Assembly: GCF_019703515.2 (NCBI RefSeq)
Contig: NC_059347.1
Coordinates: 21,604,501 to 21,668,500, forward strand
Source: Myxocyprinus asiaticus
Taxonomy: Eukaryota > Chordata > Actinopteri > Cypriniformes > Catostomidae
DNA length: 64,000 nucleotides
Reading direction: 5' to 3'
The position numbers and the translations under genes were made by a program. The stretch's first letter is position 1. Every line of letters starts with the position of its first letter. Of this stretch, positions 33,570-44,900 are shown one piece after another. The notes below the pieces were generated by a model. It made no database searches. It was given only the letters and a program-made list of their open reading frames with translations, and was not told the DNA's origin.

Positions 33570-34028
33570 CTTGAGGCATTCTAGGAGTAAGTTTATTAAA
33601 AAAGGTGAAGTTTCATTCCACGCTTTCTGCAGTACTTTCCATACATTTGCTTACTATCAAACATCTCCCAGAACAGAACAGATCAACAACTAAAACTTCA
33701 TCCATCTGCGACTGAAAATTGGGCTTTGCTGAATAAATGTAAATGCAATATTGACCAAGGTTTTTTTCAGCAGAGATTTAGTTTTTATTTTTATTTTTTT
33801 TAGTTCATATAGTAACATAGTGACACCACTATAATAAACGTTCATGATATTTCCACTGATAATTTTAGTTGTGTTCTACACTAGCATAAAAATACATGTA
33901 ATGTTATGTATGCCTTCTTACATAATACCTCCTTATCAACATTACTCTCATGGTTCTGGAAAATGTGGTGGAATGCAGAACATGTTATCTCATAGGCCAT
34001 GATCACATGGCTGTACAAAGATAATATC

Positions 34029-34101
<73 letters not shown>

Positions 34102-34725
34102 TTCTGCAAGAGTGATAACCAAAGTTCATGTCTCTTAAGAAGATCAAATAAACAATGCATACTGTACATCTAAAGTACTAATAAACATGATATCATGATA
34201 TCTGCAATTGTTGTAAAAGGTGGTGTTTTGGCAGCATTTTTTCAGGCAATGATCTTTTGCAGAATCAAATCAGTGTAGACTTTCAAATCTGAGACCTTTA
34301 ATAGCTCTGTGCAGGACATTTTAATTTTTAGATGGGTACTGATGAAGCAATGCTCCATAAATAGTCGATTCTGCCACTTTTGACGTGACACAAAGAACAT
34401 CACATGATAAAGTACTTAGTCTGGTATGCAGGCTTGAACTTTAGTGTCAGGAAATTAACTCTACTACTGTGATTGTGTGCTGACTAAAGGTGCTTTAAAG
34501 GAGTATTCCAGGTTCAATACAAGTGAATGTGAAAGGCGGTCATTAGGACCCAGCAAAAATGCTTGTAAGTATTGCGGTTGTATATGGAAGTATTTAGGAC
34601 CCAGCGGATATCTTGGTCTTTAGTGTCAATCACCCTGCTTGTATGACCTTATGCTGCAGAGAAATTAGCACGCAGCCATCTTGAAAATGTTGTCTTTGAA
34701 CTTCCGGTCCAGCAGTTGCAATATA
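33570..34725. other. intergenic, AT-rich, no gene
   Basis: No coding region seen. It contains a 68-bp (TA)n microsatellite at 34031-34098 and, near 34496, a fragment (aaggagtattccaggttcaa) related to the end of the fold-back MITE at 8869. Confidence 0.5.
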
Positions 34726-35257
34726 CACTACCGTTCAAAAGTTTGGTGTCACTTGTCTGAAATGTTTCTCATGATCTTAAAAACCTTTTGATCTGAAGGC
34801 GTATGCTTAAATGTTTGAAATTAGTTTTGTAGACAAAAATATAATTGTGCCAACATATTAATTTATTTAATTGCAAAACTAAAATGTTATAAAAAAAAAT
34901 ATTTATTTTTTTAAATGGATGACTTGGACCGAATAATTAAGAAAAGCAGCCAATAAGTGCCCAGCATATAGATAAGAACTCCTTCAATACTGTTTAAAAA
35001 GAATCCCAGGGGATACCTCGAGAAGTTGGTTGAGAACATGCCAAGAGTACATGTCTGCAAAATCTAGGCAAAGTGTGGCCACTTTGAAGATGCTAAATTA
35101 TAACATAGTTTTGATTTATTTTTGATTTTTTTAGTCACAACATAATTCCCATATTTCCATTTCTATTATTCCATAGTTGGGATGACTTAACTATTATTCT
35201 AAAATGTGAAAAAAAAGAAAGAATGAGTAAGTGACCCTAAACTTTTGAACGGTAGTG
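34726..35257. mobile_element. Tc1/mariner-type MITE, copy 1, TA flanks
   Basis: Ends cactaccgttcaaaagtttg and, inverted, caaacttttgaacggtagtg-like text (read aaacttttgaacggtagtg), flanked by TA at 34724-34725 and 35258-35259. At 532 bp it is too short for a transposase. Inner parts (cttcaatactgttt, gcagccaataagtgcccagc) recur in inverted orientation in the copy at 40604-41126. Confidence 0.82.
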
Positions 35258-37249
35258 TAGATCTCTATGGTTTTAATATCAAAGTTTATTATAGCGAAGT
35301 GGATTTACAGGTTATAGAATTGCCAAAAGTTATCATGAGTATTTTAAAGTGTTCAGGGGATGTCATAAAAACTGGAAGCAGAGCGGGGAGATTTTAAAAC
35401 AAGAGAACACACAAGATCTTCCCTTCATGCTGTGGATGTACTGATACGCCTCTGTGCTCATGAAAGTCTAACACAAAGTCATAAAAAAATATATCTGTAA
35501 TACTGACCATCTTCTCGTGTCATTCAGCCATCGCGTTATAGTTAACGAGAGTTTTATGGGTGTTAAACTGAGACGGAGGAAGGGGTGGAACTATATTCAT
35601 ACATATACACACACACAAACGTATATACATGTAAAAGTTTCGTTTTATTTTATATTCTGTTTACAACTATTTTAATCACATTTAAGCTTTTTAAAAACAT
35701 GGAGTGACAAATAAATTAAAAAAAGTACAAATGTAATTTCCTTTAATGTTATGAAATTGCATGTAAAATAATACACATTGTATTATTGTGTCACAGTTTG
35801 AAATTTCACTTCAACTACACATTTTAACAAATATTATTAACAAGTGTATACCTAAAAAATAAAGCAGAATTACAAGTATAATATTTAAACTCTTGTATCA
35901 TGTTAAAGTGCAGTGTGTCATAGCTGTCTGAATGTGATCTGCCAGGTCCAATGTACCTCTGTGTGTGCCAGAAAAACGAACATTTCCAGAGACAGAAAAA
36001 TCACCTCACTAGCATTTTCACATAGTAAAGAGGTGATGTAGACCATCAAATCTTGGTGGAAAAATACACTCTGTGCTCCCACACGAAATCCATTTTGATT
36101 GACTCTTCTCAGTAGCTTCAATACAAACAGGAAGTTAGAGGCAAAACATGGAAAAGCGGAGCGCTGAAAAGGGGCGGGGCTGAATAATGTCAATAAAAGC
36201 AGAGTGAGTAGAGTAACCAGGTAGGTGTCATCACTCAAGGCCAGCTAGAAGGCCTCGACCAGGACATATCCTAAAGATCACACCCGCCAAGAACAAATAA
36301 ATCAATCTGATTGGCTGATGAATCTGACAGTCTGACTTTAGTTGCCCATTTATTTGCACTGTTGAGGGATTCTTTAGAAATTCTGAAGGCCTGAGGGGGT
36401 GGAGCTCAAACTCACGCGTTGCTTCGGCTAACGAGCTTGGCTTTGGGCATGTGATTTGTGAAACAGTTGTCAAGCTTCACTTGTAAGCATCAAGGAATAT
36501 ATTCTGACTGGATAAACTTAAAATATTTCTCTGTTTGTTTGTAGATTAAGAGTGGAAAGCGATTAAAAATACATAGGCAAAAAGGTGACAGAATGAAAGG
36601 ATGAAAAATATGTATTTATTTGGCATGTTAGGCCAGCAGAGAAGGTTATGCAGGCCCTGAGAATTCGCCGCTGATATACATACAGTAAAAGGTTAAAAAG
36701 GTTTTAAAAAAGGTTAAATACTGGGTTACAGGCACTTACAATAAAAGTGAATGAATCTGTAAACATAAAAATGCTTATTGTTTCAAAAGTATAGCCACAA
36801 AATATACACTGTGCACGCATGTGCCGCTTCACACTGGTACATGTTTGTTTTGTTTTCATTTTGTTTAATTTTTTGCTGTCTTTGTCGGATCTCGCGTGTG
36901 CATCTCGCAAGTATCTGTCGGAATACTATGGATGACAACTTCTGGATTAATGGCTGTATTACCCGGGTTTGATTTTGCTCGCATCTTGATTTATACTGCT
37001 CATGTAACCAGTCCTGCTCAACCGCTCCAAGCGGGATTCGAACCAGCATTAGCTGTCATGGGAAGTGGCAGTGCTAACGAGGAGGCTTAAGGCTACAGCC
37101 TCTAGCGTCAGTTAGTAGTGCACCTCTAGAGGCCAGGGGAGTGAGGTTTAAACATACCGCACAGCTATTACGTACCAGCTGGCTCCCGTCATACTTGCTT
37201 GCATAGTGATTTATATTTGGGGGGGGGAATTAATTTGATCTATACACGG
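35258..37249. other. intergenic, no gene recognised
   Basis: The open stretch on the minus strand at 35918-36238 lacks recognisable domains and splice context. Around 37010-37090 the minus strand holds a B-box-like ggttcgaatcc, but no convincing tRNA can be folded. A phrase like acttctggattaatgg (about 36938) recurs diverged at about 37260, perhaps repeated LINE leader units. Confidence 0.4.
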
Positions 37250-39451
37250 TTGGATAAACCACTTCTGGAATTAACGGTGACCTGGACCTTGTCTTGTTAT
37301 GCTAAAGACACTGTTGACTGACCGGGCTTTTTCTGTGTGATTCCCACCACCGATCTGCTGCGAACCCTCTCCCTTCGTATCCATCTCCTCCTCGACACTT
37401 TGATACAGTGAGTTTCCTCTCTTTTTTTTATCATTTTTGTCTTCAATACTTTGTATGGTTGGGTAGCCTTCCTTCTTGTGGATTGTTTGGTGTGTGTCTA
37501 ACACAGTTGTGGCTAACGTATCATTATCGTCCACTGCTCGTCTCCGACTGTTGTTCCTATTATTTGGTCGAACTGTCTGGTCCCTCGTAAATCTCCACCT
37601 TCACTTTGGAACCATGCAATTAATTATGTCAATCTGAGATCATTGCCCATCGATCCACACTATGGCAACCACAAACTCACTCCTTCCAACTTAGTCTATG
37701 CCTTGTTTAACTGTTGCTCTTTAACGGGCAAATCATCAATACTCTGACATAATTACTGATAAAAACCTGGACATGCTTCTTCTCATTGAAACATGGCAGG
37801 TGCCCAATAACTTTATGAATTTAAACCTGTTTACACCACCTGCATACACTCCTTTTTCTTAACCGCAACCTCATTGAAGGGGTGGAGGACATGCTGTTGT
37901 TTCCCATGAGAGTAATAAATCACTGTGACTTGATTTTCAAGATGTTTCCTCTTGAGTATTTAGCCTTTAAAACTGTTGATCATCTATCATTAACTTTAAT
38001 CTTAATCTGTCTACCTCAAGTCTCATCCTGAATTTTTCTGAACTTAATGACTTACTAATGACTACATGTTGACTTAGCAACTAGGGGTCATATATTGGAC
38101 CTTATTTGTACATCTGACTTATGTAATGTCTCTGGCTCTCATTTTGCCATATCTGACCACAAGCTCTTAGCATTTAGCTTTAGTTTTCCTATATAAACAT
38201 TATGCATGAAATTTTTTTTTATCTAACCATGAAATCAGCTTTGTCAACCCCACGTCCTTTTCTGCTTTTATGTGTCTCTTCTCTATCAGACTCCATACTA
38301 TCACACTGTCCATCACAGCTCTTTCATTACAATACAGAAGTCTAAATCTGCCACTGCTCCTCTCACACAAGGTGTTCCCCAGGGTTCAGTCCTTGGACCA
38401 TTACTGTTTATTATCTTTATGCTCCCCTCCCTCTTGGTGACATCATTCATAAGCATGGCCTACATTTTCATTGATATGATGATGACGTTCATATTTACAT
38501 TACTGCCAGCTATGACTCACCATCTCTTCCTGCTTCACTCATTGCATGTATTAGGGACATTAAACACTGGATGTTCTTGAATTTTCTTAAACTCAGTACC
38601 AACAAAACTGAAATGTTGTTAATTGGCTGTACTGCTCAAGTAAATAGGATGCACCTTGGCATTGATATTGATGAGGTTCATGTTAAGCCTTCCCCCTCTG
38701 TTCGTAACCTTGGTGTCCTACTTGACTCATCTCTTTCCTTTGATTCTCATATTTCCACTGTTGTTAACTCTCTGTTCCATTTATTAATTATTGCACGCCT
38801 CCGATCTTTTCTCACTTTGGCTGATGCCGAAACCTTGGTTCATGCTCTGATTACCTCATGTCTTGACTATTGCAATGCCCTGTTCATTGGCTTATCCCAA
38901 AAAAATGAAAAACATTGCTAGATAAAAAGTTCAAAATGCAGTAGCAAGAGTTCTCAACTTCACTAAGCACTCCACCCACATCACCCCTCTTCTGCATGAT
39001 ATCCACTGGCTGCATGTAGAATCCCTAATTCAATTTAAGATACTCATTTTAGCTTTAAATGGTCTTGCCCCAGTTTATTTGTCTGATCTACTCCACCTGT
39101 ATCTCCCCATTTGGTCTCTTAGATCCTCTTGTCTAGAACTTGTTTTTTTTTTTTGTCTGTTCCAAGATTTCAGTTGTTCACTGTAGGTGGTAGGACTTTG
39201 TGTTGTTGCTCCAAAGCTATGGAACTCACTACCTCTTAGTCTTCATAATATCTCCTCTTTATCTATTTCAAGTCCCAGCTAAAAGCATATCTCTTTTCTA
39301 TACATTTTGAGTAATATTCTGATGTTATAGTTATTTTTTTCTGTTATGTGTGTATTTGTAATGTGTTAATTGCACTGAAATATATCAATTATATCAGCTT
39401 ATTGTAAATTAACCTTGATCTTGGGAAATTAGCTATATAAATAAAATGTAT
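37250..39451 (+). mobile_element. degenerate L2-like LINE
   Basis: An endonuclease-type piece near 37747-37923 (frame fragments like NLDMLLLIETWQVPNNF) is followed by RT fragments: GVPQGSVLGPLLF at about 38370-38410, LKLSTNKTEMLLIG near 38590, SVRNLGVLLDSSLSFDSHI near 38700, and ITSCLDYCNALFIGL near 38850. The YADD-type active-site region is not legible, and stops and frame breaks are many. The 3' end is around 39440 (ataaataaaatg). The 5' limit is uncertain. The motif pattern fits the L2 group. Confidence 0.7.
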
Positions 39452-39840
39452 TCTTCTCATTAAGGAAACAGGTGTCACTCTATTGTGGGTGGGAAAGTGG
39501 ATTCTGGGGGTGGGGGCCTACAAATAGGATTTCGCTTAGGGCCCCCAAATGCTCAGAAACAGACCTGACCCTTACATACCTAAGGCCAATGTGCATGATT
39601 AGTTTTGTTAACTATAGTAACTTTTTATAATAAACTTCATTAGTATTTCATTAACAAACATACTGTGCAATGCTTAACAGATCAGTAGTTTATGTACATT
39701 CAGTTATGAATATGAAAATATGTTAATCACAGTTTGAATAAAAATAACATTTATACATTTTATTGTACATTACATATATGTTAAGAATTATATAATGTAT
39801 TAATGTTTGTTTTATTAAAATTGTTACCACATTTTTATTC

Positions 39841-40284
39841 ATTTACATGCATTATGGACATGGGTATAATATAGTGCTGAAGATATTGATGAAACATGTT
39901 TTTTATGTTAAAAATATATATTTAATGAAGTTTATAAAAGTCATTAAAAAACAAGAGACAACACCATTTATAACATAATTACTGATAAAAACCTGGACAT
40001 GCTTCTTCTCATTGAAACATGGCAGGTGCCCAATAACTTTATGAATTTAAACCTGTTTACACCACCTGGATACACTCCTTTTTCTTAACCGCAACCTCAT
40101 TGAAGGGGTGGTGGACATGCTGTGGTTTTCCATGAGAGTAATAAATCACAAATTTACATGCATTATGGACATGGGTATAATATAGTGCTGAAGATATTGA
40201 TGAAACATGTTTTTTATGTTAAAAATATATATTTATTGAAGTTTATAAAAGTCATTAAAAAACAAGAGACAACTCCATTTATTA
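39841..40284. repeat. A-B-A' duplication containing a LINE fragment copy
   Basis: A (39841-39973) and A' (40152-40284) are direct repeats of 133 bp with few differences (atttacatgcattatggaca through acaagagacaac). Between them B (39973-40149) is a 177-bp copy of 37747-37923, an internal piece of the nearby L2-like LINE, with a handful of mismatches. B begins and ends inside LINE sequence, so it is not a normal 3'-anchored retrotransposition product. Confidence 0.85.
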
Positions 40285-40603
40285 CAGATGTTGAAAATGC
40301 TAAAATAGGCTAACTAATCACCAGAATAAAGTATCTCCTATCTTTTTTTATTTGTGTTGTGTTGGTATTTACAGATTAAGGAGCTACATCTATTTAAGGA
40401 AACTGCACATCTGACCACATCCACCACTGATCGGACTAAAATATGGCTAGCTGGCTATCGAAAAACCGTCTGCAATAATTTGATATGCCTTTTTTTCTGT
40501 CTGCATATTTAAACATTTAATTTGAGATTTTTTACTAGATCATGTCTTGTTAGTGAAGTTGTGAGTTCTGAATATAAGAGTGTATTCAGGGGTCTTTTAT
40601 ATA

Positions 40604-41126
40604 CACTACCGGTCAAAAGTTTTGAAACACTCATTCTTTATTATTTTCACATTTTAGAATAATATTAAAGCCATCAAAACTATGGAATAACATAAATGGA
40701 ACTATGGGAATTATGTTGAGACTAAACAAAATCCAAAATAAATCAAAACTGTGTTATATTTTAGCATCTTCAAAGTAGTCTCCCTTTGCCTAGAATTTGC
40801 AGACATGTACTCTTGACATTTTCTCAACCAACTTCTTGAGGTATCACCCTGGGATGCTTTTTAAACAGTATTGAAGGAGTTCCCATCTATGCTGGGCACT
40901 TATTGGCTGCTTTTCTTTATTATTTGGTCCAAGTCATCAATTTCAAAAACTTTTTTTTTTAATTACATTTTAGTTTTATAATAAAAGAAATTAATATGGT
41001 GGCACAATTATATTTTTATCTACAAAACTAATTTCGAACAATTAAGCATACGCCTTCAGATCAAAAGATTTTTAAGATCATGAGAAACGTTTCAGTCAAG
41101 TGTTTCAAAACTTTTGACCGGTTGTG
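40604..41126. mobile_element. Tc1/mariner-type MITE, copy 2, inverted relative to copy 1
   Basis: Begins after TA at 40602-40603 with cactaccggtcaaaagtttt and ends aaaacttttgaccggttgtg, running into a TG/TGTA/TA microsatellite that obscures the right flank. It shares its interior with 34726-35257 in opposite orientation. Confidence 0.8.
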
Positions 41127-41154
41127 TGTGTGTATGTATGTATGTATGTATGTA

Positions 41155-41198
<44 letters not shown>
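41121..41198. repeat. compound (TG)n-(TATG)n-(TA)n microsatellite
   Basis: Runs from the right edge of the MITE through tgtatgtatgtatg into tatatata. Small reading frames on both strands here are artefacts. Confidence 0.9.
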
Positions 41199-41201
<3 letters not shown>

Positions 41202-41210
41202 GTGGTCTAC

Positions 41211-41472
41211 AGAAGTGATAAGATAAAAGTAGGCTTTGATGTGTTGTTGTGGAGGTGGTCAGATGCAAATGTCTACCACAGTGTGACATCACAATGTGGA
41301 GGAAGTAGAGAACGAGTCGACTTTTTGTAGCTTGGTTTCAACAAATGCTCTTTTTGCAGTGAGGAGGATGTTTTGTGTTCTGAAACTTACTGCATGTTTT
41401 TAGTGTACAATGACCGCTTAAATGTCAAAAGATCATGGAAAATTGTATTCCTTATGTCATGACCCTTTTCAT
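41211..41472. repeat. dispersed repeat, copy 2 (see 14041-14281)
   Basis: Same family and orientation as 14041-14281. It begins acagaagtgataagataaaa and ends atgtcatgacccttttca. It lies about 115 bp beyond the stop codon of the urea transporter and may fall in that gene's 3' UTR. Confidence 0.65.
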
Positions 41473-41587
41473 TTACATTCATTTTGTATATGAAGCAATA
41501 GGGAACTGAATAAGGGAAATTTTAAGGACTGTTTTGAGAAATTTAGACAAGTTAAATTTAGTTTAATTGCCACTGAGTTTCCTCTCT

Positions 41588-41929
41588 CTAGTATGTTTCC
41601 CTTGCATTCTCTTTGCTGGTATCTTTCTCTTGCTGTACCACTACAGTGCAAAACTCCTGATGCTCCTGCTCTTTCTTCTCCATTGTAATCTTTATTTTCT
41701 CTTCTGTCATCAGCTGTGATTCTGTGTCTTTCTGTTGCATCTCCTCTTGTTGTTTCTTTAATGCTTGAGCCCTCTCCTCTTCCTTCATCTTACAGAAGTA
41801 AATCAGGTTTTTCTCAGGGTAGGTCACTTTAGCAAGAGGCAGTTTATAAATGTTTTTTGTCTCCGTAGTGATCAAAAGAAAAGTGAGGGCAGAAAGACAG
41901 AAGGGCCAGGTGCATGCCGGGAGTCCGAA
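41588..41929 (-). CDS. slc14a2: urea transporter last exon with extended charged tail
   Basis: Begins [20 protein letters not shown] (second signature), then [15 protein letters not shown], the conserved end of the membrane core. About 70 further residues follow, rich in K, E and Q ([20 protein letters not shown]) and predicted by eye to be helical or coiled-coil. TAG is at 41590-41588. Mammalian UT-B stops soon after the YPEEN motif, so this tail is an addition, plausible for fish proteins of about 450-480 aa. Confidence 0.9.
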   Translation of the reverse strand, partial: FGLPACTWPFCLSALTFLLITTETKNIYKLPLAKVTYPEKNLIYFCKMKEEERAQALKKQQEEMQQKDTESQLMTEEKIKITMEKKEQEHQEFCTVVVQQEKDTSKENARETY

Positions 41930-44900
41930 CTGTTAAATGCCATATGAAACATTAAATTATTATTTGAATATGAATATATTTAGAAAACATAATAATACTA
42001 TAAATTAATAGATTATTGTTATTATTAAATTATTCTAAATTATAATAACTTAATGTTAATATATACTGTAAATATACATTATTTAAATTAAAATGATTAC
42101 ATTGGGAATATTATTTGAGTATCATTGAATTATACCATAATGTCATGTAAAACCAAACAGATATTCTGTTGCTTAAGTCTTGTATATTGTTTGGGTGTAA
42201 GATACGTACATTAGACATCACATTTCCAATTGCCGAGCCAAGGTATGCACAGAAGAATGCTAAGGGAAAACAAGAGAGCCACTGAAGTAATTTGCACATA
42301 ATTGTCTAAAAATACAGGAAATTGTTTTTATATAATGAATTATTGTTTTGAAACCAGGAAGGAGAGGAAATAGCTCATACAGAACATACCACAGGCCACA
42401 GCCAGAAGGTGCGTCTGCCATGAGAGAGCATAGAACATCCCACCAATTGCAATGCAAGCCAAAACGCAGTTATAACCCCACAGACCAAAGTAAATGTTCT
42501 CAAATGGTGCAGCGAGAGCAAGCCCTGAAATTCACAGTAAATGCTACTTAGTCATCAATCTTAACATTTCTCAATGCTCATATTCGCATACACTTCAGGT
42601 AGTCTGGGATCTTACCGGAGACCATACCAACTGCTGATCCAATAGTTGCATGTACACATGTTAAGGGTGAGGAGATAAACAAGGCAATCATGAATATCCC
42701 TCCAGTCCAAGGATAGTCACATCCATATACCTGTCCGATACCCACAGGGATTGAGCGGAAGAGCTGTGTGGAAATAAATATAATATAAAAGATAGGTTTT
42801 AGGTTGCCTATTGTTCAATATTCAAAGTGGCATTGACCATCACTAGGTTCATGCTAGGTGGCACTGAATGTGATGCAAAAAAAAAAAAAGAAGAAAAGTA
42901 GGATATCCTGATAGACTGTGAAGGGGCTGGTTTACCCCTGTCTCTTTGGCCTATTGATGATGAATATATTCACTAACAATTGTTATAATCAAAAGGTAAT
43001 CAAAGTGTTTTAATCATGTGCATTTATTAAGTTTAAGTAAGAGTTTTATTGTGTTTAAGTTTTAGGTCATTAATTACTGACACAAAAACATTCTTAGCAT
43101 TTAAAGTATTAGTCTAACAGTATTGTTAGACTAATATCTAGTACAGTATTGTTTGATTGACATGTTTGTTTCAGCTGGATAAGGCCTGTGTCCCGGTGAG
43201 GCCTGACTCAACCTTGAGGGAAATGTTGTGTTCTGTCTAATGATGTAATTGCAGGGATTGTTTGTAGTTTTGAGAAACATGTGACTAAGTCAGAGGGACT
43301 GGATGCCAGTTTATCTAAAGAGAAGACTTACCTCTGACACATTTCTGCTTACCAACTTGACTTAGTGTCTTAAAAATATAATCTTTGAATGATTACATTC
43401 ACGTAGTTGAACAGAACACCATGTTTGTAAGATTTCTAGAATTATCTGTACTGTTCACCTATCAGATCTATTTACACGTACTTGTAAGAGATGATGCCAA
43501 TTAATTTGCATATGCCTATAATAACTGTTGTTTCTGTAATCTAAGTTTGTTCAAGGTTAGATCCTCAACTCATTTTCTCTTTCTGTCTTTTGCTTTTGGA
43601 ATTGCAGAGAACTTTGTCTTCAGTAAACTCCCTCTCAACTGATTTAAATATCAACTTTGACTCCTGGTCTTCATAGTTCATACTTGTCTCTTTACTGGGA
43701 ATTCCACAGGGACATTTACAGCATTTTCTGAGCAACCTGCTCTATTCATTATGTGACCTCAATATAGAACAGTTCATGACTCTCTCTCCCTGTTCTTGGG
43801 ATTGGTAGCTTTTCAAGCTGCAAATTTAGGAACTCCTGTAACTTCTGTAATCTTGATTTTGGTCAGGTAAACATTTACCTTAACGTAATCCAGCTCAGAC
43901 CAGGTGATGTTAGGCAAGGATGTGCGTGGCTGGATGAGAACCTGAGGGAAGTGGTGATTGTAGTGGCCTGTAGCCACCATATGTAGGCACACTAGGATGT
44001 TAAACGGCAGAGTGAAAACAGGCAGGTCCCACCGACTATTGATGGAAGCCAAGGCACTGGACAATATGGGGCTAGAAAAACAACAAAACATTGCTAATCT
44101 TCTGCAGTGGTACTTACTAGTAAGTCCATGCTTGTATAGTACCAGGAAAGTACACATACTGTAAAATAAAGTGCTACCAGCGAGGGTATACGTTTTTTTT
44201 ATGTGCATTTTGGAGATTTATTTGCATCTTGGTGTTTCCATCCAGCAATTTTTATGAAATATCCCAAAATGACCATAAAAATATGTGGATGAAAACCAAG
44301 CTATTAATTTTAGATCAGTGGGTTCTCAATTTGTGGGTCACCTGAAATCATCCATATTCTGCTGAATTATTGACTAGCACCATCCCCCATCAGATATTTT
44401 TGCATCACTTCAAATGTGTTTACCTTTCCTTATGGCACTACTAATAGTGCGGCAGATGTGCAATCTCCCCGGGTATACGGGTTCTGGTCCCATGGAAACC
44501 AAGAAGTAATGATGTTCACATAAACGATGGTGAGTGGGAAGGTTGCATTTTTCTGTAGGATTACATTTTTACTTCACTGACGGTTAGGTTTAGGGTTTGT
44601 GTTTGTGTTTGGGGGTAGAGTTAGTAATAGATGCATTTCTGTTAACTGCATTAGATAATTTTTCGGCAGAAACTGGACGACAACACTTCCAGTTTCAGAC
44701 ACTGGAATGGTTCAAATTTCGGTAAGCACAGCCCAATTTCAGCAGCAGAACTTTCGACCTACTGTCGTGAAACAAATCACTAAATGCAAATAATGCAATG
44801 TATCTAAATTTAATTGCATAGACAGGATTGCAGAAATTGGTAGACTTTTCACATTTTTGTTCTTGAAATAAACATTTGAATGCCTTGGAGAGTTTTATAT

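Noticed and set aside
35918..36238. 106-codon minus-strand frame in intergenic DNA
   Set aside because: Hydrophobic start but no recognisable domain, splice sites or neighbouring exons. Likely chance or repeat-derived.
37010..37090. Possible minus-strand tRNA gene or tRNA-derived SINE (B-box-like ggttcgaatcc)
   Set aside because: No matching A box at the right distance and no acceptor-stem pairing that I could form. At most a SINE fragment, so not annotated.
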